This document shows, one piece after another, positions 22,850 to 33,859 of a stretch of 64,000 nt of DNA. A model generated the notes under the pieces. That model had not been told where the DNA came from. It did no database searches and worked only from the letters and a program-made list of their open reading frames with translations. Position numbers and translations under genes: made by a program. Origin of the DNA: Brachypodium distachyon (Eukaryota; Streptophyta; Magnoliopsida; Poales; Poaceae); the NCBI RefSeq assembly GCF_000005505.3, contig NC_016135.3:1388001-1452000 (forward strand). The letters are read 5' to 3'. Numbering within the stretch: position 1 is the first letter of the stretch; each line of letters opens with the position of its first letter.

Positions 22850-25435
22850 ATGGCGGCCGCCACCGTAATCCCACCGGCGCCTCAGCCGCCCACCTCCTCC
22901 TCCATCCGCTCTCTCACCGCCGCGGGCCATCACGCTGCCGCCCTCCGCGCGCTCTCCTCCCTGGCCGCCTCCCCCTCATCCGCTCTCGACCACTTCGCGC
23001 TCCCGCCGGCCATCAAGTCCGCCGCGGCCCTCCGCGACTCCCGCTCCACCCGCGCCATCCACGGCGCCTCCCTCCGCCGCGCGCTCCTCCACCGCCCCAC
23101 TCCCGCCGTCTCCAACGCCCTCCTCACCGCCTACGCGCGCTGCGGCGACCTCGACGCGGCGCTCGCCCTCTTCGCCGCCACGCCGCCGGACCTCCGGGAC
23201 GCCGTCTCCTACAACTCCCTCATCTCCGCACTCTGCCTCTTCCGCCGCTGGGGCCACGCGCTCGACGCCCTCCGCGACATGCTCGCCGACCACGAGGTCA
23301 GCTCCTTCACCCTCGTCAGCGTCCTCCTCGCCTGCTCCCACCTCGCCGACCAAGGCCACCGCCTCGGCCGCGAGGCGCACGCCTTCGCGCTCAAGCACGG
23401 CTTCCTCGACAAAGGCCGCGAGCGCTTCCCCTTCAACGCGCTGCTCTCCATGTACGCGCGCCTCGGCCTCGTCGACGACGCGCAGAGGCTCTTCTTCTCC
23501 TCCGGCGCCGGCGTCGGAGACCTCGTCACGTGGAACACCATGATCAGCCTGCTGGTGCAGGGCGGGCGGTGCGAGGAGGCCGTCCAGGTGCTCTACGACA
23601 TGGTGGCCCTCGGCGTGCGCCCCGACGGCGTCACGTTCGCGAGCGCGCTCCCGGCGTGCTCGCGGTTGGAGTTGCTCGGCGTGGGCAGGGAGGTGCACGC
23701 CTTCGTCCTCAAGGACGACGACCTCGCCGCAAACTCGTTCGTGGCCAGCGCGCTGGTGGACATGTACGCCAGCAACGAGCAGGTGAGCCATGCGCGGAGG
23801 GTGTTCGACATGGTGCCCGAGCATGGCCGGCAGCTCGGGATGTGGAACGCCATGATCTGCGGCTACGCGCAGCATGGCGGCATGGACGAGGAGGCCATAG
23901 AGCTCTTCTCGCGGATGGAGGCGGAGGCTGGGTGCGCGCCCAGCGAGACCACCATGGCCGGCGTGCTCCCCGCGTGCGCACGCTCCGAGGTGTTCACTGG
24001 CAAGGAGGCCGTGCACGGGTACGTGGTGAAGCGCGATATGGCGAGCAACCGGTTCGTCCAGAATGCGCTCATGGACATGTATGCGCGCCTCGGCAGGATG
24101 GATGAGGCGCACACGATCTTCGCCATGATTGATCTCCGTGACATCGTCTCCTGGAACACCCTCATTACCGGCTGCATCGTGCAGGGACTCATCAGCGAGG
24201 CCTTTCAGCTCGTCAGGGAAATGCAGCTGCCATCATCAGCTGCCTCAGGTGAAACGATGTTAGAAGGAGATGACACCAGCGTCGATGGACAGAGGTGCAT
24301 GCCGAACAACATCACCCTGATGACACTCCTCCCGGGTTGCGCGGTCCTGGCAGCGCCGGCGAGGGGGAAGGAGATCCATGGGTACGCGGTGAGGCATGCG
24401 CTGGAATCGGACCTGGCCGTGGGCAGCGCGCTGGTGGACATGTATGCCAAGTGCGGCTGCCTGGCGTTGGCGAGGGCGGTGTTCGACCGGCTGCCGAGGA
24501 GGAACGTCATTACCTGGAACGTCCTCATCATGGCGTATGGGATGCATGGGCTCGGCGACGAGGCGTTGGCACTCTTTGACCGTATGGTGGCAAATGGCGA
24601 GGCGACACCCAATGAGGTCACCTTCATTGCTGCCCTGGCAGCCTGCAGCCACTCCGGCCTGGTCGACCGTGGCCTGGAGCTGTTCCAGGGCATGAAGAGG
24701 GACTACGGCTTCGAGCCAACGCCATACCTCCATGCCTGTGTTGTTGACGTCCTCGGGCGGGCGGGCAGGCTGGATGAGGCCTATGGCATCATCAGCTCCA
24801 TGGCGCCAGGCGAGCACCAGGTGTCGGCATGGAGCACCATGCTCGGCGCGTGCCGGCTGCACCGGAACGTCAAGCTCGGTAGGATCGCTGCCGAGAGACT
24901 GTTCGAGCTAGAACCCGACGAGGCCAGCCACTACGTGCTCCTCTGCAACATCTACTCCGCCGCCGGCCTGTGGGAGAACTCAACGGAGGTGCGGGGCATG
25001 ATGCGGCAGAGGGGCGTCGCCAAGGAGCCCGGCTGCAGCTGGATCGAGCTGGATGGCGCGATCCACAGGTTCATGGCCGGCGAGTCGGCGCACCCGGAGA
25101 GTGCCCAGGTGCATGCGCACATGGACGCGCTCTGGGAGCGGATGCGGAGGGAGGGGTACGTGCCGGACACGTCGTGCGTGCTCCACGACGTCGACGAGGC
25201 CGAGAAGGCGGCGATGCTCCGGTACCACAGCGAGAAACTCGCCATCGCCTTTGGGCTGCTCAGGGCGCCGCCTGGAGCCACCATTAGGGTGGCCAAGAAC
25301 CTGAGGGTGTGCAACGACTGCCATGAGGCAGCCAAGTTCATCTCCAGGATGGTTGGGCGGGAGATTGTGCTCAGGGATGTCAGAAGGTTCCACCATTTCC
25401 GTGACGGCACCTGCTCCTGTGGGGACTATTGGTAG
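22850..25435 (+). CDS. OTP84: PLS-DYW pentatricopeptide repeat protein, OTP84-like organelle RNA editing factor
   Basis: Intronless, 861 aa. PPR proteins of this class bind organelle transcripts through P, L and S repeats, and the C-terminal DYW domain is the cytidine deaminase that edits C to U. The N-terminus is rich in Ala, Pro and Ser (plastid or mitochondrial targeting). PPR repeats fill about residues 85-690 (for example ALVDMYAKCGCLALARAVFD, VITWNVLIMAYGMHG). E/E+ motifs follow (PGCSWIELDGAIHRF, GYVPDTSCVLHDV). The DYW domain carries the zinc/catalytic HSEKLAIAFGLL, then CNDCHEAAKFIS, and ends CSCGDYW. The colinear resemblance to Arabidopsis OTP84 (At3g57430; plastid ndhB, ndhF and psbZ sites) is from memory, so orthology is likely but unverified. 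Very high GC at third positions is normal for an intronless grass PPR gene and explains the long antisense open frames across it. Confidence 0.9.
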   Translation: MAAATVIPPAPQPPTSSSIRSLTAAGHHAAALRALSSLAASPSSALDHFALPPAIKSAAALRDSRSTRAIHGASLRRALLHRPTPAVSNALLTAYARCGDLDAALALFAATPPDLRDAVSYNSLISALCLFRRWGHALDALRDMLADHEVSSFTLVSVLLACSHLADQGHRLGREAHAFALKHGFLDKGRERFPFNALLSMYARLGLVDDAQRLFFSSGAGVGDLVTWNTMISLLVQGGRCEEAVQVLYDMVALGVRPDGVTFASALPACSRLELLGVGREVHAFVLKDDDLAANSFVASALVDMYASNEQVSHARRVFDMVPEHGRQLGMWNAMICGYAQHGGMDEEAIELFSRMEAEAGCAPSETTMAGVLPACARSEVFTGKEAVHGYVVKRDMASNRFVQNALMDMYARLGRMDEAHTIFAMIDLRDIVSWNTLITGCIVQGLISEAFQLVREMQLPSSAASGETMLEGDDTSVDGQRCMPNNITLMTLLPGCAVLAAPARGKEIHGYAVRHALESDLAVGSALVDMYAKCGCLALARAVFDRLPRRNVITWNVLIMAYGMHGLGDEALALFDRMVANGEATPNEVTFIAALAACSHSGLVDRGLELFQGMKRDYGFEPTPYLHACVVDVLGRAGRLDEAYGIISSMAPGEHQVSAWSTMLGACRLHRNVKLGRIAAERLFELEPDEASHYVLLCNIYSAAGLWENSTEVRGMMRQRGVAKEPGCSWIELDGAIHRFMAGESAHPESAQVHAHMDALWERMRREGYVPDTSCVLHDVDEAEKAAMLRYHSEKLAIAFGLLRAPPGATIRVAKNLRVCNDCHEAAKFISRMVGREIVLRDVRRFHHFRDGTCSCGDYW

Positions 25436-26179
25436 CATAGTACAATGTCTGAATGTCCGATTGATACACCACAGAAACAAGCATCTACGTACTTGGTAAA
25501 ATCACAAAGTTTCCTCCTGAGGGCAAAAGCAAGAAACTATTGTAGCTCCGCGGCACAAAATTCTTGCGTTCCAAAAGATTTGTGTTCTTCAACAGAAGCC
25601 AGAAGAACTTGTGGTTCTTCTGTTGGCAATAACTACTCCATGTTCAATTGAAGGGCGGTTTAACAGTGTGATGACCAAATGAGCCTTTTATGCTTTAGTT
25701 GAGGAAAATTTGATTGAACCGAAGATGAATTCCATTTTTTCTTGCTGAAAATTCCCACAAAATTCTCCCAGCTGATGATTAGTTGAGGAAAATTTGACTG
25801 AATAAGTTATTGGTCTCTTGTGACAGTGGAAAATGAAGTATATCTTTAATGACTTCCTATTCGATCACTTGCTGAATTGTGGATTTGGTATGATTAGCAA
25901 AGTAAATAAATGTGGATAGCTGACTGTTAGACAATTGGCGTGTAAAATTTGCTTCAAGCTGCATTTCAGGTGAAACCATGGATTCTGCATTTTTTCGTTT
26001 CATTTTGCAGCATTGCTGTACACAAGCTAGCAGATAGCTACACTACACATCATCCAGTTGCTGTACGACAGCCAACACAGGTAGATAAGCAACTACTCTG
26101 ATCACAAGTCTGAACTGCGTGTTGGTACGTAGTTACTGAAGATGTAACACAAAATGTGGCCAGTTCTAACTAAGTGATG
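25436..26179. other. Convergent intergenic region between PPR and B3 genes
   Basis: The PPR gene (+) and B3 gene (-) end toward each other. The sequence is AT-rich, with a short imperfect duplication agttgaggaaaatttga(t/c)tga at about 25698 and 25782. It presumably holds both 3' UTRs; no further gene is seen. Confidence 0.5.
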
Positions 26180-29100
26180 TCACCAGGGAGCAGTGGCAAT
26201 CTGACGCATCGCCTGCGCGTTCTTCTTCACGCTCGACTCCATCTCCTCCATCGCCGCGTCCATCTCCTTCAGAGCATTCTTCAGACTCGACATCTTCAAC
26301 TCGAGGGCTCTCATCTTCTTTCTGGCACATTTGTGCTCGAGCTTGACCTCTTCGTACCCCTCATGTTCCCCATCCGCGACCAGGCAATCGCCCAATGACC
26401 GAGAAGGGAGGAGACCAAGGAGGTCGTCGACGCGTTTGCGCATAAACGTGACATCCATGCCCAGGATCTCAAAGGACTCCAGGATCTTCTTCCACAATGA
26501 GAAGTCCTCGTGAGAAGAAGCACGCGAGGCTCTGATGCCCTCTGCGATGTTGACGGTCTCGATGATCACTCCTAGAGCCAGTGTAGGGTTTATCTTCTTG
26601 AGCAGATTCTTGTGGAGGAACGACTTCTGGGCTTGGCAGAGCTCGTAGTACGTCCTGCGCTGGTGATCGGGGAATAATTCACGGTTGATGACCGAGCCAT
26701 CTACGACAATGTTGAAGTTGCTGAAACTTGTCACCCCCTCGAAATCGGTGTCTGAATCTGGAGATCTGATATCGTCATCTACTGCTTCTCCATTGGGTAT
26801 ATTATTGTTGCTATCATCATCGTCATCTACTTTGCTACTGACTCTGGTAACCTCTGGATCCTCCATAGATTTGGCATCCTCGTCAGAACTTTCTTCTTCT
26901 GCATCACGGAGCGTGGCACATGTCAGAAGATTCGATAGCAGTCTTTTTATTTCCATGCATGTAAGTTAATAAGCTCAGAATGAACAAGATAAAACTTCTG
27001 ACTCACTCGATATGTTGTTTTCATTAGATGTGTCCAAACTCAGGAGACCGAGTGCTCCATCAGTTATAGTGAACTTATTCTCTCTTAGTATGTACACCTG
27101 AAAACAGCAGCCAACAGTCAGTGAAGTCACTGCAAATATTACGAATGAATGATGAGCATTTGGGAAGTACTCGCCTTAAATCTTGTCGATCTCATGAGTT
27201 GAAAGACAACTGCATCGCCAATCTTAATATCATGCCGTAATGCAAAATTTCTCCACCCACCACTGAGTCCCTGCTTGTAACCCAGGTACTTTGCATCATA
27301 GCTATGTCCATCCTCATCTTCTAGTTCAATTATAACATCATGCTTGGGTAGATGCTCTCTGCAAAAGCCAGATGGAAGACCCTGGAAAAGGAGCAAAAAG
27401 TTAAATGCAGAGGAAGTTAAAAGAGAAGATAAATTAATTGGTGAAAGCTGGCGCCGCATTCCGCAAATGTTGATAGCTTGCTTATAATTAGCTTACGAGA
27501 CTTGCTTCTCTGCCCCTCTTTCAAAACATGAGTTTCAAAAATGTAAACACAGTCTAATTTTGTTAATTTAGCCTCTTGTGGGGATATCATTTCCTACTAA
27601 TTTATATTTTCTAAGAGAAAAAGGGTATCTGAAAGATGTTCGTAAGAAAAGAAAAAACCAGATTCTTTGACATTGGACAAACATTCGAACACCTAATAAA
27701 AAGAGACTTACCAGCCAAAACCCCTGAACAACATGTGAATGCAACATCCGCTTGGCAAAGCTTGGATCTTCTACTGGCAATTTTTCCTTTACCTCAAGAG
27801 CTCTTTCCCAAGCAGAGCTACATATGTCTTGAACACTATATTTGTTTGAAGATTCAGGTGCATAAGCTTCCAAGCTTGAGAGATTTTAACAGATTCTACT
27901 CAAGAGAAAACAAGAAAAGTTGAAGTACCTCGCATATTTGTTTCTGCCATCAACATCAGGCACCTGTTGAGTCACCACTTGTTCATAGTTAGTCGATTGC
28001 CCCAATAAGAAATTTTTAGTCAGTCATCCACATTTATAAGTGTGGCATACATATTTAGCTGCTTAGACTGAATTATGGTCCATATTTTTCTTTTGTACAA
28101 AGAGTCAAAGAATGAGCATGATATATTAGCATGTCATTCTCACAAGCTTTGAACAACAAAAAATCTTAAATGGAGCATTTTAAAATGATTCCACATTCCC
28201 ATGTATAGGAGACTATTTCACAGGATGGTGGCAATCAGCCCTTGATACCACCCCACCATCGCACAGGAGACTATATCATCATTGATAATTCTCACAGACA
28301 GGTGGATCTGGAAGCAGCACAATGCAGCCATCTTCAACGGAGTAAGGCCCGAGATCTCATCGCTCTTGCTTGCCACTTCTCGGCGGAAGCCAGGTTGTGG
28401 GCCAGAGCAGGAGCAACCTGGTTTTAGACGTCACAATTGGCAGAGCCAAGTGCATAGGGTTGTGGCGTTTGTAGGTGTCTTGTAACAGACTATTCGTAGG
28501 CATGTAATTTTACTTTGTTATCTATCAATGGATCAAGACCCAAACTGTTTGTGTCCTACAGGAAAAAAAAGGTGCAGGAGACCTCACCATCGGCGCACTA
28601 TCATCATCATTGTCGCTCTCGCTCCTACTCCTGCTACTGCTGTTGCTGTCAACCAACGCTGGTTTCTGCGCCATCTTGCTCTTGGTAGAGTTGGAACCTG
28701 CTAGCTTACCTCTCTTCCTCTGTAATTAAACCAACCAAAGGAGAGCAGCAAATTCAATATCTGTTTATATGTGTGATTGAAGATTCAAAAGAATTTGTGT
28801 TGTGAAATTTTGCACAAGTCTCTGATGCATTATGATGAAACTTGGAAGTTCTACTGCTACTACCTCTGTTCCTAAATATAAGATGCTTAAGCTTTGTCCT
28901 AATTAAGTCAAAACTTCTTAAAGTCTGACCAAATTTATAGAAGAATGTACTAATATTTACAATATGAAATAAGTATACCGTGAAGATATATATCATGACG
29001 GATTTAATAAAACTAATTTGGAGTTGTAGATGTTGGTAGATTTTCTAGTTTTCCATGACAAAGGATATTCATATCACAGGTAAAAAAATACAAGGATGAA

Positions 29101-30359
29101 ATCAGTGAGTGCATCTTACTTTGTAAGTTCTAAGGGCAGTGCTAGTATTTTGGGTGTCGTGTTTATGATGAGCGCTAGGAGGTTTTTCTTCCTCACTCTC
29201 CACTCTGTCTGGCCTCACAATCTGCCATAAAGATGAAACAAAATATCATATAAGTTAGATCAACAAACTTGTGCTTCATAAAAACCACTAGATGGAAACA
29301 GAAACATGAGGAAATATAGCGACAATTTGAATATACATATTGCTGCTACATATAGTGTTATTGTGGCCCTGTCTGTAGCATCATTGGTACTGATGCTCTG
29401 AATGGAGCCATTTACGTTGTAACGTGCATATGCAAGGGAAGTAAAACAACATTAATCACAGAAAAGGGGAAGTAAATCAACATAGCACTTACTCTCAAAG
29501 GAACATAGTCGATGACCTCATCATCATAGATTGCTGCTATAGACTGTTGACGGACAACGATGGCGCGCTCATCCTGCAACCACACAACACTTATATTTGG
29601 GTATGATTTTCCCTCAAAAAATATTTGGGTATGATACACGAACATGTGCACTGTGTCTTAAAAGGAGCAATGAGAGATCAAATGGTTCAACGAAGAAACT
29701 CGCCATTGGCTCAAAGACATCGTCACCATCGCTCTTGCTGCTGCTGTCAAGCAAAGCGAACCTTTGATGTACCAATGCCATCTTCTGCCCCATCTCGGTC
29801 TTGGCAGATTGGGAACAACCCGCTCCCGCTAGCATCCCTCCATTGCTCTGAAAATTAAGCACTGAAAAGATATGCAACAATCCAAATTTTGTTCCTAAAT
29901 CTCATCACACAACTTGTAGCCAGTTCATCCAAGAGAAGCAAAATGTAAAAAAAAAAAAGAAAACATGAATTCAAGAATCAAAATTTCAAGATAAGAAACC
30001 GATAAATTTGCGTTTTCGTAAAATCAAACTCTAAACTTTTTTCAAAAAGGAGGATAAAAACCCTAACTGGATAATCGGGAAAACCAATGTGGATTTTTTT
30101 TTTGTTTCTTCTCAAGAGAATCGTCACATTTATGTGGCAAGAAACACCTCGTGAAAAACTATCACAAGAAGATGAACCTCAAAAAAAGGAATCGAGAAAA
30201 AATAAAAGAAAGAAAGAAGACGAAGATATCAAGAAATCAGGCGATTCAAGAGAACTAGACTAGACGGTCGAGCTAAATAAATGAAGGAAATAAATAAAGA
30301 AGCAGAGGATGGCATTCACGGGAGTTGGGACTTGCTTTGAGGGGCTGATCGATCGCCAT
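26180..30359 (-). CDS. B3 DNA-binding domain protein (group of rice Os01g0905400/Os05g0481400 and Arabidopsis At3g19184)
   Basis: A nuclear DNA-binding protein. My exon model on the minus strand is 30359-30336, 29847-29704, 29573-29493, 29221-29120, 28719-28588, 27963-27929, 27874-27712, 27381-27175, 27097-27007 and 26898-26180; phases agree throughout and give 565 aa. The B3 domain (about residues 200-310) reads FAKRMLHSHVVQGFWLGLP, GFCREHLP, GGWRNFALRHDIKIGDAVVF and STRFK-VYILREN. The C-terminus (about 330-565) is acidic, then has FSNFNIVVDGSVINREL, YYELCQAQKSFLH and a helical coiled coil, as in long members of this group. Three donors (after 30336, 29704 and 27175) read GC rather than GT: GCAAGT, GCGAGT, GCGAGT. 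The first two coding exons are the least certain; translation could instead start at the ATG at 29835. Exons at 29847-29704 and 28719-28588 look related. DNA target unknown. Confidence 0.82.
28219..28570 (+). mobile_element. LINE 3' remnant inside a B3-gene intron
   Basis: Two frames on the plus strand give TDRWIWKQHNAAIFNGVRPE and then ACHFSAEARLWARAGATW. This is the C-terminal zinc-binding region following plant LINE reverse transcriptases (normally W-x-WK-x-RN-x-A-x-F...LW..AGA). It ends with a terminal phrase (ctatcaatggatcaagaccc) and an A run at 28562. It is frameshifted and dead, and lies antisense to the host gene. Confidence 0.65.
28858..29050. mobile_element. MITE fragment in a B3-gene intron
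   Basis: It starts like a Stowaway end (ctacctctgttcctaaatataag) and contains gacggatttaataaaactaatttggagttgtagatg, a phrase typical of grass MITEs. A related phrase occurs at about 54707-54745. The right terminal repeat is not clear. Confidence 0.45.
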
Positions 30360-30537
30360 GGATGCACTCGAGGTCGAGGGGAATCCTGGACTCCTGGAGA
30401 GCTCCGCCGCCGCCGGTGTGGCTTTGCAAAGCAAAATGGGAAAGAGCCGACCGTTCCGCAGCTACCGTTCTTGACGGACTTCGACGATATCCACGGGGTT
30501 TCACAAATAAAAATAAAGGAGATTCAAAATAACTGCT

Positions 30538-30643
30538 CTCTCCCTCCAAAATAAAGGATGAATGCATCTATACACTGACTCATGTTTTAGATACATCTAA
30601 ATTTTGATAAACTTGATACATCTTTTGTTGGACAGAGGAAGTA
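30538..30643. mobile_element. Stowaway MITE upstream of the B3 gene
   Basis: About 106 bp starting ctctccctccaaaataaagg and ending catcttttgttggacagaggaagta. The interior (gcatctata ... gatacatctaaattttgataaacttg) matches the element at 57056-57183. It lies about 180 bp upstream of the B3 start codon, in the promoter. Confidence 0.7.
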
Positions 30644-32595
30644 AAACTTTCCGGAAGATGTTAGTTTCCTGTTTACAGGAAAGGTGACGCAGGAATTTCT
30701 TCGCTTTTTTAGGAAAAAAAGGAAGTTCAAATTAATTTTGTGTGTTGGGTTGGATGATTATTTTCAGCTACGCTCTTTACAACATACCAACGCCTTCTTC
30801 GATTCAAAGAATTTTCATAAGAAATTCAGAGGGTTAGAATCCCTTGGAATTTTGTGAGGGTCAGTATACTTAGGAATTTTTCATATACGGGTCATTTGAT
30901 TTGTAGAATTGAATACTATAGAATTTTTTGCTAAGGATTCATTTGTACTCACTTCAATCCAAATTAATTGCCGCGGCCTTTATAGATATGCATGCACTTA
31001 CATATTGAAACGCGTTTAGATACATGTGTCTCTAGACAAACCATGACCGTTAATTTGGATCGGAATGAATACTGCATTTCAGATGAAACCTTTCATCCAC
31101 TCCAACCTCTCGGAGAGAATTTTTTGTTTTTCTTGATGCGATCAAACAAACTTTGTTGCAAACCAAATCACGTTAGAATCAAGTGAGTGTGACATTGCAA
31201 CACTGCATTTTTTTCTATTTCTCTCTTCCTAATCCCGTGAATCAAAGAGGCACTAAGACCTCCTGGCCACAGTCGGTACACAATCACATATCTCAACTCA
31301 ATGTGTGTTTGGTCGATGCATTTCGTACTCAATACCGCGCAAATCTTACTATGTGCACGAGGCGCATCCATCGTTCCCTGCAAAGGACACACAATACTGC
31401 GAGTGGTAGCGTGGCTGCATGCAGGAAACACATGCATGCTAATTATTTTTGTAGCTTAAACCGTCGGTACGATTCATAATCCATCTTCACGTTAGCTTCG
31501 TATCGGCGAGATCTTCAAAACTAAACTCCACTCGAATATTTTCTGACAAACTTTATTTTGATCTTTCTTTGTATCAAACGATTATACATCGGTTACTGTC
31601 CTACTTTGAAAGAAGTAATCACGGCTAAAAGGGTGGCAACTTCATAAACTGTTAGATGGTAATTTTAATGCGCGGGTAACCATCATATTCTGCATGAAGT
31701 TGCGGCGGTGGTAACTTGGTACTAACATGTGTCAACTTCATATTTTTTGGTGATAACTTTATTGCATATGTAACCATTCTATTTTGCATGAAGTTTTCAC
31801 GTGCTAACTTGATACTAACAAGGGGACAACTTCATATACTATTAGATGATTACTTTTAGGATGGAATTTTTTTATCAAAACATACCAATATGATATCAAG
31901 TTTTGGACATATGGTTGAGATAAAACTAACGTGAAATAATAAATCGAGTACACGGTTTGACATTTGCAACGTCTTAAAATTTCAGCTTTACAAATGCATC
32001 AGCCATGCGTGCACATGCAACCATCTACTCTCAATGGCCTCCCTTAGGTTGGATTTACGTGCGTCCTAACAAATGCACGTAGAGTCACGCCGTAGCAGAG
32101 CCGAACACAATATAATTGTATGTAATTGGTTGTCTTGGGTCATTATATTTTGGCCATTACCAGATACTTTATAAATGCGTGGTAAGTTTCATCGTGTCTA
32201 CAACCACAATGAATCTATCTCCATGTTCGTCCTCTTTTCCCACTATTCGCTTTTTAACTAGTGTGCCTTGCATCAATATAGTTATCTACTCCATTGCTAC
32301 ATTTTCTGTGCTTATTGCCAATGTTTTTCAATAGCTCAATGTTTGGTCTCATTTGCTATAATTTCGTCCACTTACATGAACAAAATTATCCATCTATCGT
32401 ATAGTTGGCTTGCTGATTTACTGTTTTGTTGTCTAGTTGGGTTGCTGATTGTGGTTTCGTTTCTCCCGGATAAAAATGGTGACAAAAGAAATATAAAAAC
32501 AAATCAAACGCAATAATAAACAAAGAAAATTCAGATATATTGGAACATTTGAGAAATTTAGCTCGTTTGGTTTTACTTCTGTGCTTGGATAAAAT
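30644..32595. other. Intergenic region between B3 and TMEM234-like genes
   Basis: AT-rich with no coding region I can support. It contains the 95-bp tandem repeats at 31631-31862 and runs into the promoter of the TMEM234-like gene. Confidence 0.5.
31631..31862. repeat. 95-bp tandem repeat, about 2.4 copies
   Basis: CAACTTCATA recurs at 31637, 31733 and 31827 (spacing 96 and 94). Within each unit GTAACCAT(C/T)...TT(C/T)TGCATGAAGTT and CTAACTTG(G/A)TACTAACA(T/A)G are repeated in the same order. Confidence 0.75.
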
Positions 32596-32674
32596 TTGAC
32601 CTTTTCATCACAATCGAAGGTGAACTCAGCTCAGTCAGCTCTGCAGCGTCCCACCGAGATAGTCAGTCAGATCC

Positions 32675-33064
32675 ATGGCGGTGTCCCTGGGCGGCGACGC
32701 GGCGAGCATGGTGGCGGTGGGGCTGGTGTGGGGCGCCACCAACGCGCTGATGCGGCGGGGCGCGCTCGTCTGGGACCGCCGCTCCCGCTCCCTCCCCGCC
32801 GGCTCCGGCGTGGCCCGGCGGTGGGCCGGCCTCCTCCTGACGTGGCAGTACTCGGCGCCGTTCCTCGCCAACCTCTCTGCCTCCGCCGCCTTCTTCCGCC
32901 TCCTCGGCGACGCCCCCATCTCCGTCGCCGTGCCCGTCACCAACGCCACCACCTTCGCCGCCACCGCCATCGCCGCCGCGCTCCTCGGGGAGGGCACCCG
33001 CGCCGCGCCCGCCGCGCTCGGCACCGCGCTCATCGTCCTCGGCGTCTGGGTCTGCTTCTCCTAG
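32675..33064 (+). CDS. TMEM234-like small multi-spanning membrane protein
   Basis: Intronless, 129 aa, ATG at 32675. The TMEM234 family is related to EamA/DMT small transporters. The sequence shows the expected hydrophobic segments: VAVGLVWGATNALMRRGA near the N-terminus, LLLTWQYSAPFLANLSASAAF, APISVAVPVTNATTFAATAIAAALL, and ALGTALIVLGVWVCFS at the C-terminus, giving about four membrane spans. The molecular function in plants is not established. It is the only intact copy here: truncated copies of its 3' half occur at 38460-38840 and 47350-47750. The downstream sequence is repeated with them, and the neighbouring NB-ARC-like genes point back toward it. Confidence 0.85.
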   Translation: MAVSLGGDAASMVAVGLVWGATNALMRRGALVWDRRSRSLPAGSGVARRWAGLLLTWQYSAPFLANLSASAAFFRLLGDAPISVAVPVTNATTFAATAIAAALLGEGTRAAPAALGTALIVLGVWVCFS

Positions 33065-33634
33065 CTTAACTTAATCTAGGCCCGTCCGCTCCATGGATCG
33101 AATTCGAGTTGCTTCTGTCTGTATGTACGCTCGCTGGCTGCAGCGAAACTATGGAGAAATCACATATTATACAGAACGAGCTTGTTTTGTGGTATCATCT
33201 AGCTCACAGCTCTCATGTTTCCTCAAGATTGTTTGTAGAATCTGGTCTACTCAGCATTAATTCGAATCATTTTTGTTCCTCGTTGAATCGCAAGGTGAGG
33301 AAATGTATCTCTCAGTTCATAATATACTCCGTATTACCTTTTGATGCTAAAATTTACTAGGTTGTGTGTCAATTTTTCCTGTACCAATCTTGCTTGACTT
33401 TCTAGAGCTAGATAGGAAACTTGGTAATTGTATCACGCAAACAAAATGCTGATTTAGAGCATACATGTTACAGAGGGTAAGTGTAACTACTGAACAAACT
33501 ACACATACAAAGAAATTGCTGTATCTCAATTCATCAATTCTCCTGGATCATCGTCACTGCAGGTTTCCATCCTGCTCTTGCGTCGAGAACTGTGTCACTT
33601 GCTTGAGTAACCTGATCCTTCATTGCAGAATATC

Positions 33635-33832
33635 TCAGTTCTGAGTCATGTATCTGCATTGAAGCTCAAATGTCAGATGGTGAGGCGTTTTATTCCTGAA
33701 ACATGCAGCATTGCATGCCTCCCATATGGACCAAAGAATTGCAGGCACTGTAACTAGCTTCTTTCTTCTGTACCACTCAAATCCAGCATGCCAAGTCATT
33801 AACTTATCTAAATCCAGTGGTAGATGACACAT
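33635..33832 (-). mobile_element. LINE C-terminal remnant
   Basis: The minus strand encodes GFEWYRRKKLVTVPAILWSIW followed by EACNAACFRNK, the conserved tail after plant LINE reverse transcriptases. Only about 65 codons remain. It lies just downstream of the TMEM234-like gene. Confidence 0.65.
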
Positions 33833-33859
33833 TTAACTGAATTCCAATCCTCTTGCAAA

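Noticed and set aside
22976..24112. 378-codon open frame on the strand opposite the PPR gene
   Set aside because: It is the mirror of GC-rich third positions in the PPR coding sequence, is composed of His/Glu/Ala/Arg runs, and has no domain.
25445..25651. 68-codon frame directly after the PPR stop codon
   Set aside because: No domain and no homologous extension is expected after the terminal DYW tripeptide; this is 3' UTR.
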